NCBI GenBank assembly: GCA_902728285.1
Contig: CACVBU010000713.1
Location: 1-64,000 of the forward strand
From: Clytia hemisphaerica
Taxonomy: Eukaryota; Cnidaria; Hydrozoa; Leptothecata; Clytiidae
Length of the DNA: 64,000 nucleotides
Direction of reading: 5' to 3'
Shown here: in pieces, positions 42,320-54,000 of the stretch
Layout of the letters: each line of letters starts with the position of its first letter
How positions within the stretch are numbered: position 1 is the first letter of the stretch
The notes under the pieces: model-generated
The model's database searches: none
The model's input: only the letters and a program-made list of their open reading frames with translations
What the model was told of the DNA's origin: nothing
Position numbers and translations under genes: made by a program

Positions 42320-44884
42320 ATGAACTTAGCTTTGAAACTCTTGACAACCTATGTCCTTTGCTTCACTACCCTAACCACGTTTTTCATCGTGTATAATTTA
42401 CGGAACATACCGAACAACAATGGAAATCTCATTCTGCAAAATATAATTTGTAATGATGACCATGGTAGACGCTTCTCAAAGAAAATGAGAAAGAAATTTG
42501 ATTCGGCTTCATGGGGAGAAGCTAGACCAGCAGATAAGTTTACTAATTTGAAAGACGGTAGAGCTGAGGTACCATCTTTAATCAAGCTTGCAACTCGGCT
42601 ACCATCTTCAAAAGAGAAAGAGAGCACTGAACCGGAAGGCTTAAACGAAATCATCAAAACAATCAAGAGAGATATATTTTCGCTTATTTACAAAGATCCT
42701 AGACTACGTTACGATAAAGAACTACAGCCAGATTTAAGTAAATTTAAAGAACCCTTTTCTTTGTTTAGTGAAGACCAGATATTACTGCGATCCATTTTTC
42801 GTGCGCGAGAAGGTTCAATCGATTTCGATAATGATCGAATTCAAAAGCAAATTTCTTTGAAAATAAAACGAACGGACCCGTCAAAAAAACTGATACTTTT
42901 GATGTTTAAAAGTAATGATTTGAACGAACATGGACTGGTAACGAATAAATGTCATCATAAAGATTGTATATTCACCAATGATGTTTCAGAAGCTGAAAAT
43001 GCTGACGTCATGTTTTAATGGTCCATCAAAACAAATGATAGATCACACACGAAATCGAAAGAATCAAATTTGGATTTATCATACTATTGAGTCGCCTGTG
43101 CATAACCTAAACTTTGATACACCTGTTCAAATAAATTGGACTGCTACGTACAGGTCTGATAGTACCATTCCAACACCATATGCTAAATTTGTCCCCTTTG
43201 AGCATATTGAACGTTTACCTTATGTGGCTGATAAGAATTATGCGACAGGAAAAACTAAATTAGCAGCTTTTGTGGTTTCAAACTGTGATGCAGAAAATGG
43301 CCGATTGGATTATATTTGGGAACTAAAAAAATTTGCGTCGGTAGATATTTACGGTGCTTGTGGCGATTTGAAATGCAACAGGGATGAATGTTTCGAGGTC
43401 ATCAAAAAAGATTATAAATTTTACATGGCATTTGAGAATTCCAATTGCAGAGAATATATCACAGAGAAATTCTTTCGCAATGCCCTACAGTAAGTAGCTC
43501 GATCATTTGCGAATTTAGTTTACATGCCTCACTCGGAATTTTTGTGTACTAACAATTTAGTACCTTGAAGAAACATTTCTGGGCGAGAATGCAACATAGC
43601 GAATTTAGGTTTGATGGAGGTTAAAACAAATTTCGGCATAGATGAAAATACACATTTTCTAATAAGCAACCCAGTTGCTAAGACTCGAGCTCTCAAATTA
43701 GCCATTTTTTCACTATCTCGTAAAGTAAAAGCTTTTTAGATAATCTAAGCACGACAAACGATAGCCCTTAACCCAATAAGCATAAATATGGTATAATATC
43801 AAGTTTGGTGGTTAGAAAATGAGCTAAGCAACCCCAGTAGCCCTCATCCGAAAAATGGAGTTACTTATAAAAGTGTGTAACTGATGTATACCTTGGCATT
43901 CGTCAAAATTAAAAATCTTCACATTAATTTGTTTCTCCCAAAAGATAAGGTTCTCACCTCCTATTTGAGTCACTCTAACTGTCAAATGAACAAACGTTCA
44001 AAAGGAACACTTTTACCCTTCTTGCCTTCTTACACCCTTTTCTCACAGAACCGGTAGAATCTTTTCAGTCAGTGGAGTAAAAAAAAAACGGACTGAAAAT
44101 CGATAGGGGTTGATATTCCCATGTTTCTTATGGCTGGGGATTTTAATTCCATTGTTTTCGAGCCCGAAAGTTCAGTGGGGATTGAAAAGATAGCACAATA
44201 TATTGCAGTGAGGATTTGCTTATCTGATTATTTTCAGCGGGGGCAAAAATTTGAGTATATTTTTCACTGTGGACTATATTCTAGCCAAACAATCTAGAGG
44301 GAAGGGGTTCCAGTGGGTCTGTGAGAAGGGGGTGTCTTCTTTTAGTTGTTTCAAATCTTAACTTCATTAAGATTACTAAAATTTCCTTTTAGAAGAGCTT
44401 GAAGTAATTTGATTTTTCAAATCTTTCCCAAACGTATACTTTGCAGCCTTTACTTTGGGTGTCTGGAATATCAGCCGAACTTATCTGAGGGGTTCCCAAA
44501 CAAAACTTTCATGTTTACCTTCTATCTTGCAGGCATGACGTCATACCAATTGTAATGGGAGCACATCCAGATGATTACAAACGAGTTGCTCCACCCAATA
44601 GTTTCATACATGTGGATGAGTTCAACTCGCCAAGACAACTCGCCGAATACATGCACATACTAGATAATAATGACGATTTATATAATGAATATTTTCGTTG
44701 GAAAGGTACTGGAGAGTTCATCAATACTAAATTTGTTTGTAGACTTTGTGCAATGGTTCAAGCCACTCCTTCTTTGTCGTTCGCCTCGTATGATATCAAT
44801 AAATTGCTGACGTCAGCAAAACACCAATGTTTATCTAATGATCCTACCAATAATAAGTGGTTTTCGTGGAAAAAAAGAAACTAA
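42320..44884 (+). CDS. GT10 alpha-1,3-fucosyltransferase, copy 2, with a one-base frameshift
   Basis: Exon 1 is 42320-43489 and exon 2 is 44533-44884. The first frame ends at a TAA at 43016-43018, just after AENADVMF. The next frame resumes with NGPSKQ...IWIYHTIESP and the full GT10 core FYMAFENSNCREYITEKFF. One extra T in the run at 43013-43016 explains the break: without it both exons total 507 codons in phase, against 459 in copy 1. The N-terminal hydrophobic anchor is at about residues 5-27. With the frameshift the product would stop before the catalytic domain. It is either a real recent pseudogene or allele, or a base-calling error. Function otherwise as for copy 1. Confidence 0.85.
44032..44335. 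mobile_element. TIR repeat inside the copy 2 fucosyltransferase intron
   Basis: The left end ACACCCTTTTCTCACAGA and the right end TCTGTGAGAAGGGGGTGT are inverted. The interior CAGTGGGGAT words match the family at 14276-14584. It contributes about 300 of the 1,043 intron bases and is absent from the copy 1 intron. Confidence 0.7.
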
Positions 44885-44956
44885 AATAGTTTATATGATA
44901 TTAGATGTATAAGTTAGCGTTTTGCGTATGATATATTTGTTTAGTTTTTACAAAAC

Positions 44957-44962
44957 AATAAA
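44957..44962 (+). terminator. Polyadenylation signal AATAAA of fucosyltransferase copy 2
   Basis: A canonical AATAAA lies 73 bp after the TAA stop at 44882-44884, in AT-rich sequence. Its position and motif fit a poly(A) signal. Confidence 0.5.
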
Positions 44963-46752
44963 CCAGTCAATCCTGCGGTAATGATAACGTTCTCAGTTCC
45001 ATATCCAGGAGCCATTTATTTCGAATGTTCAAAATGTGGCCAAATCCCAGGACCCACGGCATGTGCCACCCTTAAGGGTAGGTTTTTCGAGACCCTGGAA
45101 ATGCACTGTAAGGGTGTACTTTTGATAGAGTGTACTACAAGGGTCTTCTTTTAGTTAAATACACTGCAAGGATATGTTTGGGGACTGCTGAATTGCAAGT
45201 CTGAGAGTAAAAATCTGATTTATCTTTATAGTTTTGACTCGCACCCATTTTGATTTATTTTGCAAATTATGTCAACATCTCAGGCTCATTTTCAGATGGC
45301 TTCAGCAAACAGGATATGAAACTACACTGTAAAGGCCAGAATCGCTCCGTAAAATGCACTGTAAGGGTACCTTTTCTTTGCTCAAGGGCTGCACTGTAAG
45401 GGTCCCATTTTGAAAGCCATTTTTTGGCGTTTAAAAATCGAGTGCCCTTCTTTACAAGCTCTTAGAGGTTAGAAAGTTGATACCCCTTCAAAAACTTTTT
45501 AACTTGTGAAGTGAACGAGACAATTTGTCAATTTTCATGTAATGGTTTTTTCAGAAAAAAAAACGCTTTTTGGGTTGGGGATTTATTTTTAGGGTTTAGA
45601 AACTGAAATTTATGGAGTTCTTCGAACAGATAGTGTATAATATAATACCTTTTCTTAGCCAACTCAAATAATTTGACAGGGGGTTTCGATTGTCTCTGAC
45701 TCGAGCGTTAATAAAAGTACTCTCGGGTACCTAATAGCCGTCCCCCCCCCCGTTTCAGGGGTCTTAAATACCGTCATACCGACAAAGATTTGAGTCAAAT
45801 ACTGTAATACCGTCGATAAAGGAAACCTAATTACCTAATTACCGATACCGGTAGATGAAATACCGTAATCCCGTCGTTTTTTTCTGGTAATACCGATTTA
45901 TCGGTGATGAATAATTCAAATGGAACAGAGGTTGAGCTGAATGACTTCCAACAGTCTTTCAAAAGAACATTCCACAGCTTTGGAATAGATACTGTATTTG
46001 TATCCTACACCGACCATGAAAGGTACCGACTGTGAGAATAAAGTAACACTTTTCATGTTCTGGAGTTCAAATTTAGAGCATTTTATAAGCAAGAAGAACA
46101 TCAAAAACAAGAGTCGTTGAAATGGTAAGGCCAATTTTATCTGATAATCCCTTTTTATATCTACAGTAGGCTGGTGAAAATTGGTTTTTGAGAGTAGCAT
46201 TGAAAGGTGAGAAAGAAATTCAAAAAACGTTCTACTCGAAAACAAAGAATCCACCACTAAGTTCAAAATTTTACTTTTCTTCCCCATTTGATTTGGAAGA
46301 TTCACTTTAGCCAATCAGGATTACCTTCATTGATTGAAAAGGGCCAGATTGTGGGGGTTAATTTAAAGGTCGGGTATCCAGGCAGGGTACTGGGACGTGG
46401 CGCTGGTTAGGGTCCCTCTTTTAGGCTCGGAAGATATCTGATAGGGTTCCAAACTTACTAATTAATTTTCAAGATGTGTATCTGGCAGGATCAACTTTTG
46501 GTTATTTTTGACAATTTCAGGGTGGAGATTAGAAATTTTTCGTTTACTTTAATCTATACTTGCACCACTTTTTCACTTTTTGACGTCACTGATGGACGTT
46601 AGTACCTTTTGTGATCGCTATCAAAATCACAAAAAGGGCGAGCTAAGGGAAGGGACTGGGTTCGAGGTCATTCTTGGGAATATCAAAAGGTATTTCTGGA
46701 AATGACCGGAATTTCTCCAAAGCTTTAACTAAATTTGATAAAGAGTTAAAGA
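44963..46752. other. Intergenic with TAAGGGT and TACCG word repeats
   Basis: Between about 45060 and 45410 the word CACTGTAAGGGT and variants recur at least six times in a loose tandem. At 45740-45905 there is a cluster of TACCGTAAT and ATACCGTC words. The minus-strand frame at 45916-46314 has no recognisable domain. Confidence 0.5.
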
Positions 46753-47106
46753 ATGTTTCTTTTCTCATTTCAGCTCTCATCCGAAAAGTTTCTACTCCTA
46801 GCTACAACCCTGTCGGCTCTCAGTGACGTAATCTGGACAAGACCTACACTCGAGTTCATTTTGATTGGTCGAAATATGCGTTCGAATTATATTGAATACC
46901 AAAGAAAAACAGTCAAACACATAGAGGAATGTTTTATGAGTTGCCAACACGATGATTATTGTAACTCGGTGATCATCAAACCCAAAACGGTTTCACTGGA
47001 TTATTTCGGATTCAAAGAATGTCAGTTTTATGATCGTTATTTCAAAGAAGAAGATTTGATCGAGGACGGGAGTATTGTAAATGAAATTTATGTTGTTAAT
47101 TATTAG
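46753..47106 (+). CDS. Small secreted PAN/apple-domain protein
   Basis: It encodes 117 residues ending in TAG. The N-terminal hydrophobic stretch EKFLLLATTLSALSDV can act as a signal peptide. It is followed by a PAN/apple-like cysteine pattern: EECFMSCQHDDYCNSVII, then ECQFYDR. A good acceptor (TCTCATTTCAG) lies just after the annotated ATG, so the true start may be in an upstream exon and the first seven codons may be intron. Single PAN modules bind proteins or sugars outside the cell; the partner is unknown. The same domain type occurs in the PAN-PA14 gene 22 kb away. Confidence 0.65.
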   Translation: MFLFSFQLSSEKFLLLATTLSALSDVIWTRPTLEFILIGRNMRSNYIEYQRKTVKHIEECFMSCQHDDYCNSVIIKPKTVSLDYFGFKECQFYDRYFKEEDLIEDGSIVNEIYVVNY

Positions 47107-47142
47107 GGTGTATTTTTCTTACTAGTTTCTCTGCTAATATAA

Positions 47143-47542
47143 TACCTTATCGGGGGAAAAAATGTCGGAGTTTTATTTCGTCGGGGAAAAATTTCGTCAC
47201 CTAGAGGCATTTTCGTCACTTTCCCCTGACCAAAATTTCAAATTCGTCACTTTTCCCCGACGAAATTTACAATTTAGTCACTTTCACCCAACTAAGTTGT
47301 CCAAATGAAATGGTAGCTTGAAAATAGATCTCATAATTCGATGTTCAAAGCACTAATTTCGGTTAATAAAGGTGTACAAAATTTAGATTTTAATTTTGAT
47401 TGGGGTAAAATTGGGTAAAAGTTTTGGTCGGGGATAAAAAAATCGGGTAAAAGTTTTGGTCGGGTGATAACATATCCCCTAAAAAATCATCCCCTCAAAA
47501 TTTTCGTCACTTTCCTCCGACATTTTTTTCCCCGATAAGGTA
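47143..47542. mobile_element. MITE with TACCTTATCGGGG ends
   Basis: TACCTTATCGGGGGAAAAAA is mirrored by TTTTTTTCCCCGATAAGGTA. Subterminal TTCGTCACTTTCCCC and GGGTAAAAGTTTTGGTCGGG words repeat. It lies just 3' of the small PAN gene. Confidence 0.8.
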
Positions 47543-47780
47543 CACGTTTTTTTGGTACCTTAAACTAGTGTTAGTCATCTGAGCAATGTTTCGACCAGAG
47601 AATTGACAAAATTAATTAGGGAAGAAATCTTGAGCGGAATGAAAATTTGGCGGATTTAGCTAAAATCTACCAAATTAAGTTCCCGCCAAATATAAATTTT
47701 TCCACCATCCACCAAATTTAAATTGTTGTATTCATTCTCCCAAATGTTTGCTATTTTAGGCCTTAAAACAGGGCTTTATT

Positions 47781-48078
47781 TACTTTAACCGGATTAAATT
47801 TCGCGAGATTAAATTTCGCGAGCTAAAAAAATCGCGAAATTTTCTGGATTTAATTTCGCGAATAAGCCAGAAAACAACTGAAAATAGCCATTTTTTACCA
47901 AAAATGGAGACTTGGAACTAGTTTCTCCGCCAAAAATACAATTTTAAAAGTTTTGTGGTGGATTAAATTTCGCGCATCAGGAATCTCACGCGTGTTCGCG
48001 AGTTTTAATTTCGCGAAAATGGCAAAAATTCGCGAAATCGCGAAATTTAATCTCGCGAAAATTAATCCGATTAAAGTA
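47781..48078. mobile_element. TCGCGA-type MITE, copy 3
   Basis: The ends TACTTTAACCGGATTAA and TTAATCCGATTAAAGTA are imperfect inverted repeats, with several AAATTTCGCGA and TCGCGAAA words. The core matches copy 1 at 14627-14856. It may sit inside a further decayed repeat, since CAAATTAAGTTCCCGCC near 47680 and CAAATTAAATCCCCACC near 48165 flank it. Confidence 0.75.
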
Positions 48079-48505
48079 TTCAATAGGGTTTTTAAACCAA
48101 AAATTACCTTCATCCGTCAAATTAAATTCCCTCTGAAAAAACATTTTCAGCCATACGCCAAATTAAATCCCCACCAAAATTTCTAGTTTTAAAGGGGGAT
48201 TGTCATCTCTAGGCTACGGTTAAAAAACACTTTTCTGTTTAGAGAAACTGAAATCCATAATTCCAACAAAAGTAAATCGACACCCACCCTATTAAAAGCC
48301 CCAACATTAAAGTGTATTCTACTTTCAAATGTGTACCTGGGAAGATAATAAAATAATTCGAGAAGGGTGTCGCGTTTACCCAGCATTTGTGAAAAACTGG
48401 AGTAATGTTTTTGAATCCCGTTTTAGGACTAAATATCAATCTTTTGATTGGAATATAATATCAACAAGTCTTAACCTTATATAATAAGATAATAATTATA
48501 GTTAA

Positions 48506-48782
48506 TACCTTAAGTGGATCAATTTTCGCGTGGATTAATTTTCGCGATTTTTGCGAATTTTGGCCGTTTTCGCGAAATTTAGTCCACGCGAAAACTTTGA
48601 AGGCCTTTGATTCGCGAAAATCAGTCCACGCGAAATTATTTAGGCCATAAGAACGGAATTAACTATTTAATCCCTGCATTGAAAGACGGGTAAATTAGTT
48701 TATATAGGCCTTTGATTCGCGAAATTTAATCCACGCGAAATATCTAAATTCTCGTCTCGCGAAAATTTATCCACTTAAGGTA
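48506..48782. mobile_element. TCGCGA-type MITE, copy 4
   Basis: TACCTTAAGTGGATCAATTT and its near complement AAATTTATCCACTTAAGGTA bound a segment rich in TTCGCG/CGCGAA and CCACGCGAAA words. Confidence 0.8.
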
Positions 48783-49035
48783 ATCACTTAGTATTATACT
48801 CAATAATATAACGAGCTGAATAAATGATATGTGAAAATAACAACGAAGAAATACGAAAGTTTTTTATCAGTTCAATAAAGAATGTATCGTTTGCAATGTT
48901 AATTAAGTTCTGAAACCATGGATGCAGTGTATACAGTGTGTCTAAGAAAAAAGATGAACAGAATCGATAGATATTCAATTCCAAAGGTAATTAAAATTTG
49001 TTTTTTGCGAAAGAAATTTAGTAATCTGGTCATAT

Positions 49036-49165
49036 TAAAAGAAAGAGACTTTGATTTATTGTTTCGGAACTTTAAGTTTCATGCCGCCCGGCTAAATAAT
49101 TAAATTTAAATAAATAAATAATTAAAGTTCTGAAACAATAAATCAAAGTCTCTTTCTTTTAATTT
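49036..49165. repeat. 130-bp inverted repeat (hairpin)
   Basis: The arms of about 42 bp (TTAAAAGAAAGAGACTTTG ... CAAAGTCTCTTTCTTTTAA) surround a short AT-rich loop with AATAAATAAATAA. Confidence 0.8.
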
Positions 49166-49335
49166 GAATAAGCTCTGATATCATCGAGCACTCTCGTCAG
49201 ATAAGAAGAAAATAGAGTTGTAATCTGGTCATAGAAATTTATACAAACTGTGAAGATTTTTTACTTTTACTTATTCTGCTCCCTTTTTCCGATCACATTG
49301 CATTTTATCATTTATCATTTCATTCATTTACTTAT

Positions 49336-49688
49336 GGTCTGGGGCCACTTGAAACAAATGTCATCAAAATGAAACACAAACAAGTTACAGTTCAATCGCC
49401 AAACTTTGTTTCAAGTGGCCCAACCACCTCAGAGAAATCTAGAGAAATCTCAACAAAAAAATCTTTGTGACCGTCACGTCACTATAATGAAAAGTTTCAA
49501 AAGTTTTCTGCCACTGTTTCTGCCTAGAAAGAAACATTATTGTTTAAGAAACCGATTTGTTTACGATTTGTTAATTCATCTTTTGAGGTGGAGCCACTAG
49601 CAACTTTTTCATCAAAGTGAAACTTTTCGCGTGTTTCAGTTTTCGAATGTTTCTATTTGATGAAAATTGTTTCAAGTGGCCTCAGACC
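49336..49688. mobile_element. TIR element abutting the 3' end of NRBF2
   Basis: The left end GGTCTGGGGCCACTTGAAAC and the right end GTTTCAAGTGGCCTCAGACC are inverted with one mismatch. Inner copies of TTTCAAGTGGCC and AAGTGAAAC follow. It ends 12 bp past the NRBF2 stop codon, so the NRBF2 3' untranslated region and poly(A) site may lie in the element. Confidence 0.75.
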
Positions 49689-49700
49689 TTTAAGGGATTA

Positions 49701-50294
49701 TTAAGTTTGAAAGAGGTCTTCATTTTGGTTTTCTTGGCCCATCTCCAGTAATTGTTTTAAACGTTTATTTTCATCATCTTTCTCTTTCAGTTTGCTTGAT
49801 AACACCAATATCTGATGTTGTTGTTGCCTTACTAATACACCCAAAGTTTTAATCACTTCTTCTCGCTTAGCCAAATGTTCTTGTAACATATTGTTATGCA
49901 TTGAATGACTACTAGTCGAGACCAAATCGGTAGAATCGTAACTATCAATCGAAGTTGTTGAAAAATTAATCAAATCTTGGAAAGGTTCTTGGTGTGTTGA
50001 AGTTTTAAGATCTTTTCGACGAAGCATGGCTTCTCTTTGTTCCTTTCTGAGCATGATTAATTTATCTTGTTTCCTGTGATGATTTATTTGGCATTGTAAA
50101 GATATCAAAACATCCGGACAAGCATCATTCAATTTATATTGATTTAAAACGTTTTGTAATATTCTGGCAGCGTCTTGGTGATATGCAATGGCATCCTCGT
50201 GTTTCTCCTTACGTAGACATTGTTCTGCTTTCCGTTCTAAAAGGTGAGCTTGATCGATGGGCGAGAGAGCACAGAAATAGTCGCTCTTATACAT
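49701..50294 (-). CDS. NRBF2: NRBF2-like autophagy PI3-kinase complex subunit
   Basis: A single exon of 197 residues. The N-terminal MIT-type helical region is visible: QAHLLERKAEQCLRKEKHED then AIAYHQDAARILQ, followed by a basic stretch (HHRKQDKLIMLRKEQREAMLR). A serine/threonine-rich linker precedes a C-terminal coiled coil, RQQQHQILVLSSKLKEKDDE. Human NRBF2 is about 287 residues with the same MIT-plus-coiled-coil order; this one is shorter, lacking the long tail. NRBF2 dimerises the ATG14-containing class III PI3-kinase complex at autophagosome formation sites. It lies 764 bp downstream of STX17 on the same strand. Confidence 0.8.
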   Translation of the reverse strand: MYKSDYFCALSPIDQAHLLERKAEQCLRKEKHEDAIAYHQDAARILQNVLNQYKLNDACPDVLISLQCQINHHRKQDKLIMLRKEQREAMLRRKDLKTSTHQEPFQDLINFSTTSIDSYDSTDLVSTSSHSMHNNMLQEHLAKREEVIKTLGVLVRQQQHQILVLSSKLKEKDDENKRLKQLLEMGQENQNEDLFQT

Positions 50295-51058
50295 AGTCTT
50301 TAACCAAAGTCAAACAATCAAAAATTGTCTTTGTTTTTATAATTGTTGTTTTTGTATTTATTTTATTTGTAATCTAAAATGCATAGAAGGATAGTATAGT
50401 TTAACTTATAAAACAATATTAGAGTGGTAATGTTACGTTCACTGCTAGTTTGACAAAATCAGGAGGAGCTGCGGGAAATTCAAAATTAAAGAAAAAAGAA
50501 TCGAACATAAGCATTGATACTAAATTTTACGTTTTTATTTGTTTTAAAATATTTATTGTACATATTAATTACACATAAAGTAATTTTTTTAAATATCTTC
50601 TAAATACTTCCTCTTTCAAAAGATTATAGTAGACAATATGATATTAATGATAAAAAAGAGAAACTTTCCTTCAAAATTTAAATATGAAAGAAAAGACTTT
50701 CAATTTTTATAAAATTTACTTCATCTTTAATATTTCTCGATCTTAAGTCGAGGTGCATTATGTACAAAAAGGTACACAGAAAAATTTCCAAATAAAAAGG
50801 CTTAATTTGATGGGATTCATTACACGAACATAAAACTTTGCCTTGATAGTATAGTCTTGATGAAAACCATCCTTTAATTAACATACTGTATTTCAACTTT
50901 ATTTATTAACACTTTTCAAGACTTTAAATATTTAAAAAATTTCCAAAATATGTTCCAAGATAACATTCCATGTGATAAAATTACATTCTATCAATTCATG
51001 ACTTAATCACTCACCACAAATCAAAATAATCCCGAAAAATATTGTAATGACATGAATA
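50295..51058. other. Intergenic between STX17 and NRBF2
   Basis: 764 bp, strongly AT-rich, with no further gene. It must carry the STX17 poly(A) site and any NRBF2 promoter or trans-splice acceptor. No decisive motif was seen. Confidence 0.5.
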
Positions 51059-54000
51059 TCACCTTCTTTGAAAATCGTCATCTTTCTTACTCAAATTACT
51101 CATTTCCATTTCAACTCTGGCATCGTGTTTGTTTTTCAAATATTTTCCACCTGTGTATCCAGCTATCCCTCCACCAACAGCTGCAGCCACACCGGCTAGT
51201 TTAAAACCCGCCATTAAACCGATGGGTCCACCTATGATTCCACCAACAATGGCACCACCAACTGGGATTGCAGCGGCTTTATATTTACTGGCCTGAAAAT
51301 ATAATCATCAGATTATCAATTATTGCAGCCAATCGATCAAGTTAAAATTTCATATTTTCATATAAGACCTAATTATGTTAATTTTAACTTAAACTAATAC
51401 TTTTTGTATGTACATTTAATTTGGGTTTACTAGATAATAAAGGATTAGCCTAAAAAAAGGGAGTAGAATTTAGGAAATGTTATAATAAAATGGCTTTTCT
51501 TTGAGATAAAACTAAAAAATCCAAACCTGTGCCAAAAACCCAGTTCCCTCTCGAACATTTTCATGGGCTTTTTCAATATTATCTTCAATATTATCCACCA
51601 TTTCTTGTTGATTCTACAATTGAATAAATAAAATAATTTATCACTTCTCACTGCACAAAAGTATGATTTTATCCTGGATTATTCCACAGATTTCGATACT
51701 TTCAAATGAACAAATCATCGTATACTTTTACTGTCGTGAGATTTTCATATTACATGGTGAAAAAAACTTCAGTTAATTTTTTTTTCACCATGATTTTTTC
51801 TATACAGAAATTTATTTTACAGTAGGCGAGCACTTTTTTATATTTATTTACAGTGAGATTGACATATTCTTACATGGACAACAACAGCAAAATCCTTGAC
51901 AAGTAAGTTAAGTTCAACCAATCCCTGCAAGATAAAATTAATAAAATTGATAAATATACATTTCACTTTTTCTTTAAATCACAGAAAAAAGGATCCTTGA
52001 AATACCGATTTCTTAAACAATTTGAGGAGATCCACTTGTGGATTAAGTTATATTCCATTACTGTAGGCATTGCAAAAGGGTAATCAGGGAAGGGAGACCT
52101 ACATCTCTCAAATGATCCCATGATTGGCAAACAGCAATTTCTTCATGTTCCCTTTGGTTATCTCTTATTTGTATATTTCCCATAAGAGATCCTTCTTCAA
52201 ATGTGTTGATCTGTGGTGAATTTCCTCGTGATGTTGGTGGTGATTGTAATGGCACTTCAACGAGATCACCTTCAGCTTTGAAAAGTTATTAGAAAGAGAG
52301 AATACTCAATGCAATGGAATTTGTCATTTTGCACGACGAAAATGACTTGATCACAAAAAATCAACTTTTGAAAACTTTTCATTAATTAGATAGAATGTGA
52401 CAAATCAGGAATTTGAAAATTTGAAAATAGTATTGTTTAACCAGGTTTAACCTGTGGAAAAAAGCAATTTAAAGATATCTTAAAATTTTAACAATACTAA
52501 CCATTCTGAGCTTCCAGCAAAGAATCTTGGACTTGTCTTGAAATAACATCATAAAGCCGACTGAATTCTTGTATAGCCTCAAGTGCTTCATTTCTTGTTG
52601 GTTCAATTCGCTTTTTGAAAGCATTAACATCAGTTTCGACCAATTGGTCTTTTACTTTGTCTAATTCACGTATTGTAGCTTTCAATTGCTAGAAATAAGG
52701 ACAAAACAGCCTATTTAGGATTCATTTTAGTTTTGTTTTGTTAACACTTTGCAAAGATTAACTTTGATAAAATCTAGTCTGGTCGCAACCTAGCTTTTCA
52801 GGCTTCCCTGTAAGTGTGAAAAATTGACAAGAACAAGGTATTTCGGGCAAAATTTTGACAATCTGACCATTTTTTGCCTTAGAAAGTTTCAAAATAATGC
52901 ACTATTAGGGTCAATTTTTTTATGAAACTTACGCAAATTTGACTTGATTTTCTCTGCATTGTAAAGGTTCGATTTTGAGACCCTTGTTTGCACATATGGT
53001 AGCTTTTAGATGGGATGACCTCCCATCCTCTGAGTCTAGTGAAATTTAAAATGTAACTTGCAAACAAAGATTTAGCTACACAGTCTTATTTCAACAATTC
53101 TAAAAACAAAAGTGAAAATAAAGGCCTGTATAAACCTGTACAGTCCTGGATGCATTTATTTGTTCCATATTGAGATCTTTCCATCTTCTTTCATTGGCAA
53201 ACTGTCAGAAAAACATAATGCATTACTCATAGTTCAATTAAATTATAATCATAAATGCTTTAATGGGACTAATATTTGTAATTTCTAGCCTAAAAGTTGA
53301 AAAGGATAAATTAGAATAAGGTAAAATGCTTAATTGCGTAACTGTGATGTTAACATCGTGTATAAGCCTTGTAAATGAATATTTTTTAGAAATTTTTTAA
53401 TAAGTTTTACTGTATTCAATATATATTCAAACAAGATAACCCCGAATGAGAATGGGTTTGAACCATGGTGTTCTCTATTGTGTCGGTTTATTATTTTTGA
53501 TTTGAACTACCTTTTCAATATTACTTCTATGTTTTCTCAAACGGTCTAAATTTGTGAGAATCACAATGCGCAATGATTTTCCTAATGTTGTCTCAAATCT
53601 CTTTAAAGGGTACTTGATTGTTTCTTCTTTATTCTTGGTTACTAAAATAAGAAATGAAAATTATACAAAAATTAAAATCTGAAAAAGTAACTTTGTTAAA
53701 AAGTTTCATAGTAATTATTTGAATCATTTTAAAAGTACTGAAAATATTTGTAATTAAATTACTCAAACTTAATCTATTGGTCACGTTAGATTTTGTATTG
53801 AGTAAATTGAATTGAATATAATTTTGGTATTTTAATACAATGGAAGATTCTTTTTTCCTATCTTCTATTGCTATATTAAAAAACACAGTAAAAATTTTGA
53901 GCATAACGATTGTCTTGGATTGTCTCAAATTGTTCAGATAAACTCTCAACAATACTATTGCGAGTTTGAGAAGTACTGAAGATGACTACTTTAGGCGTAC

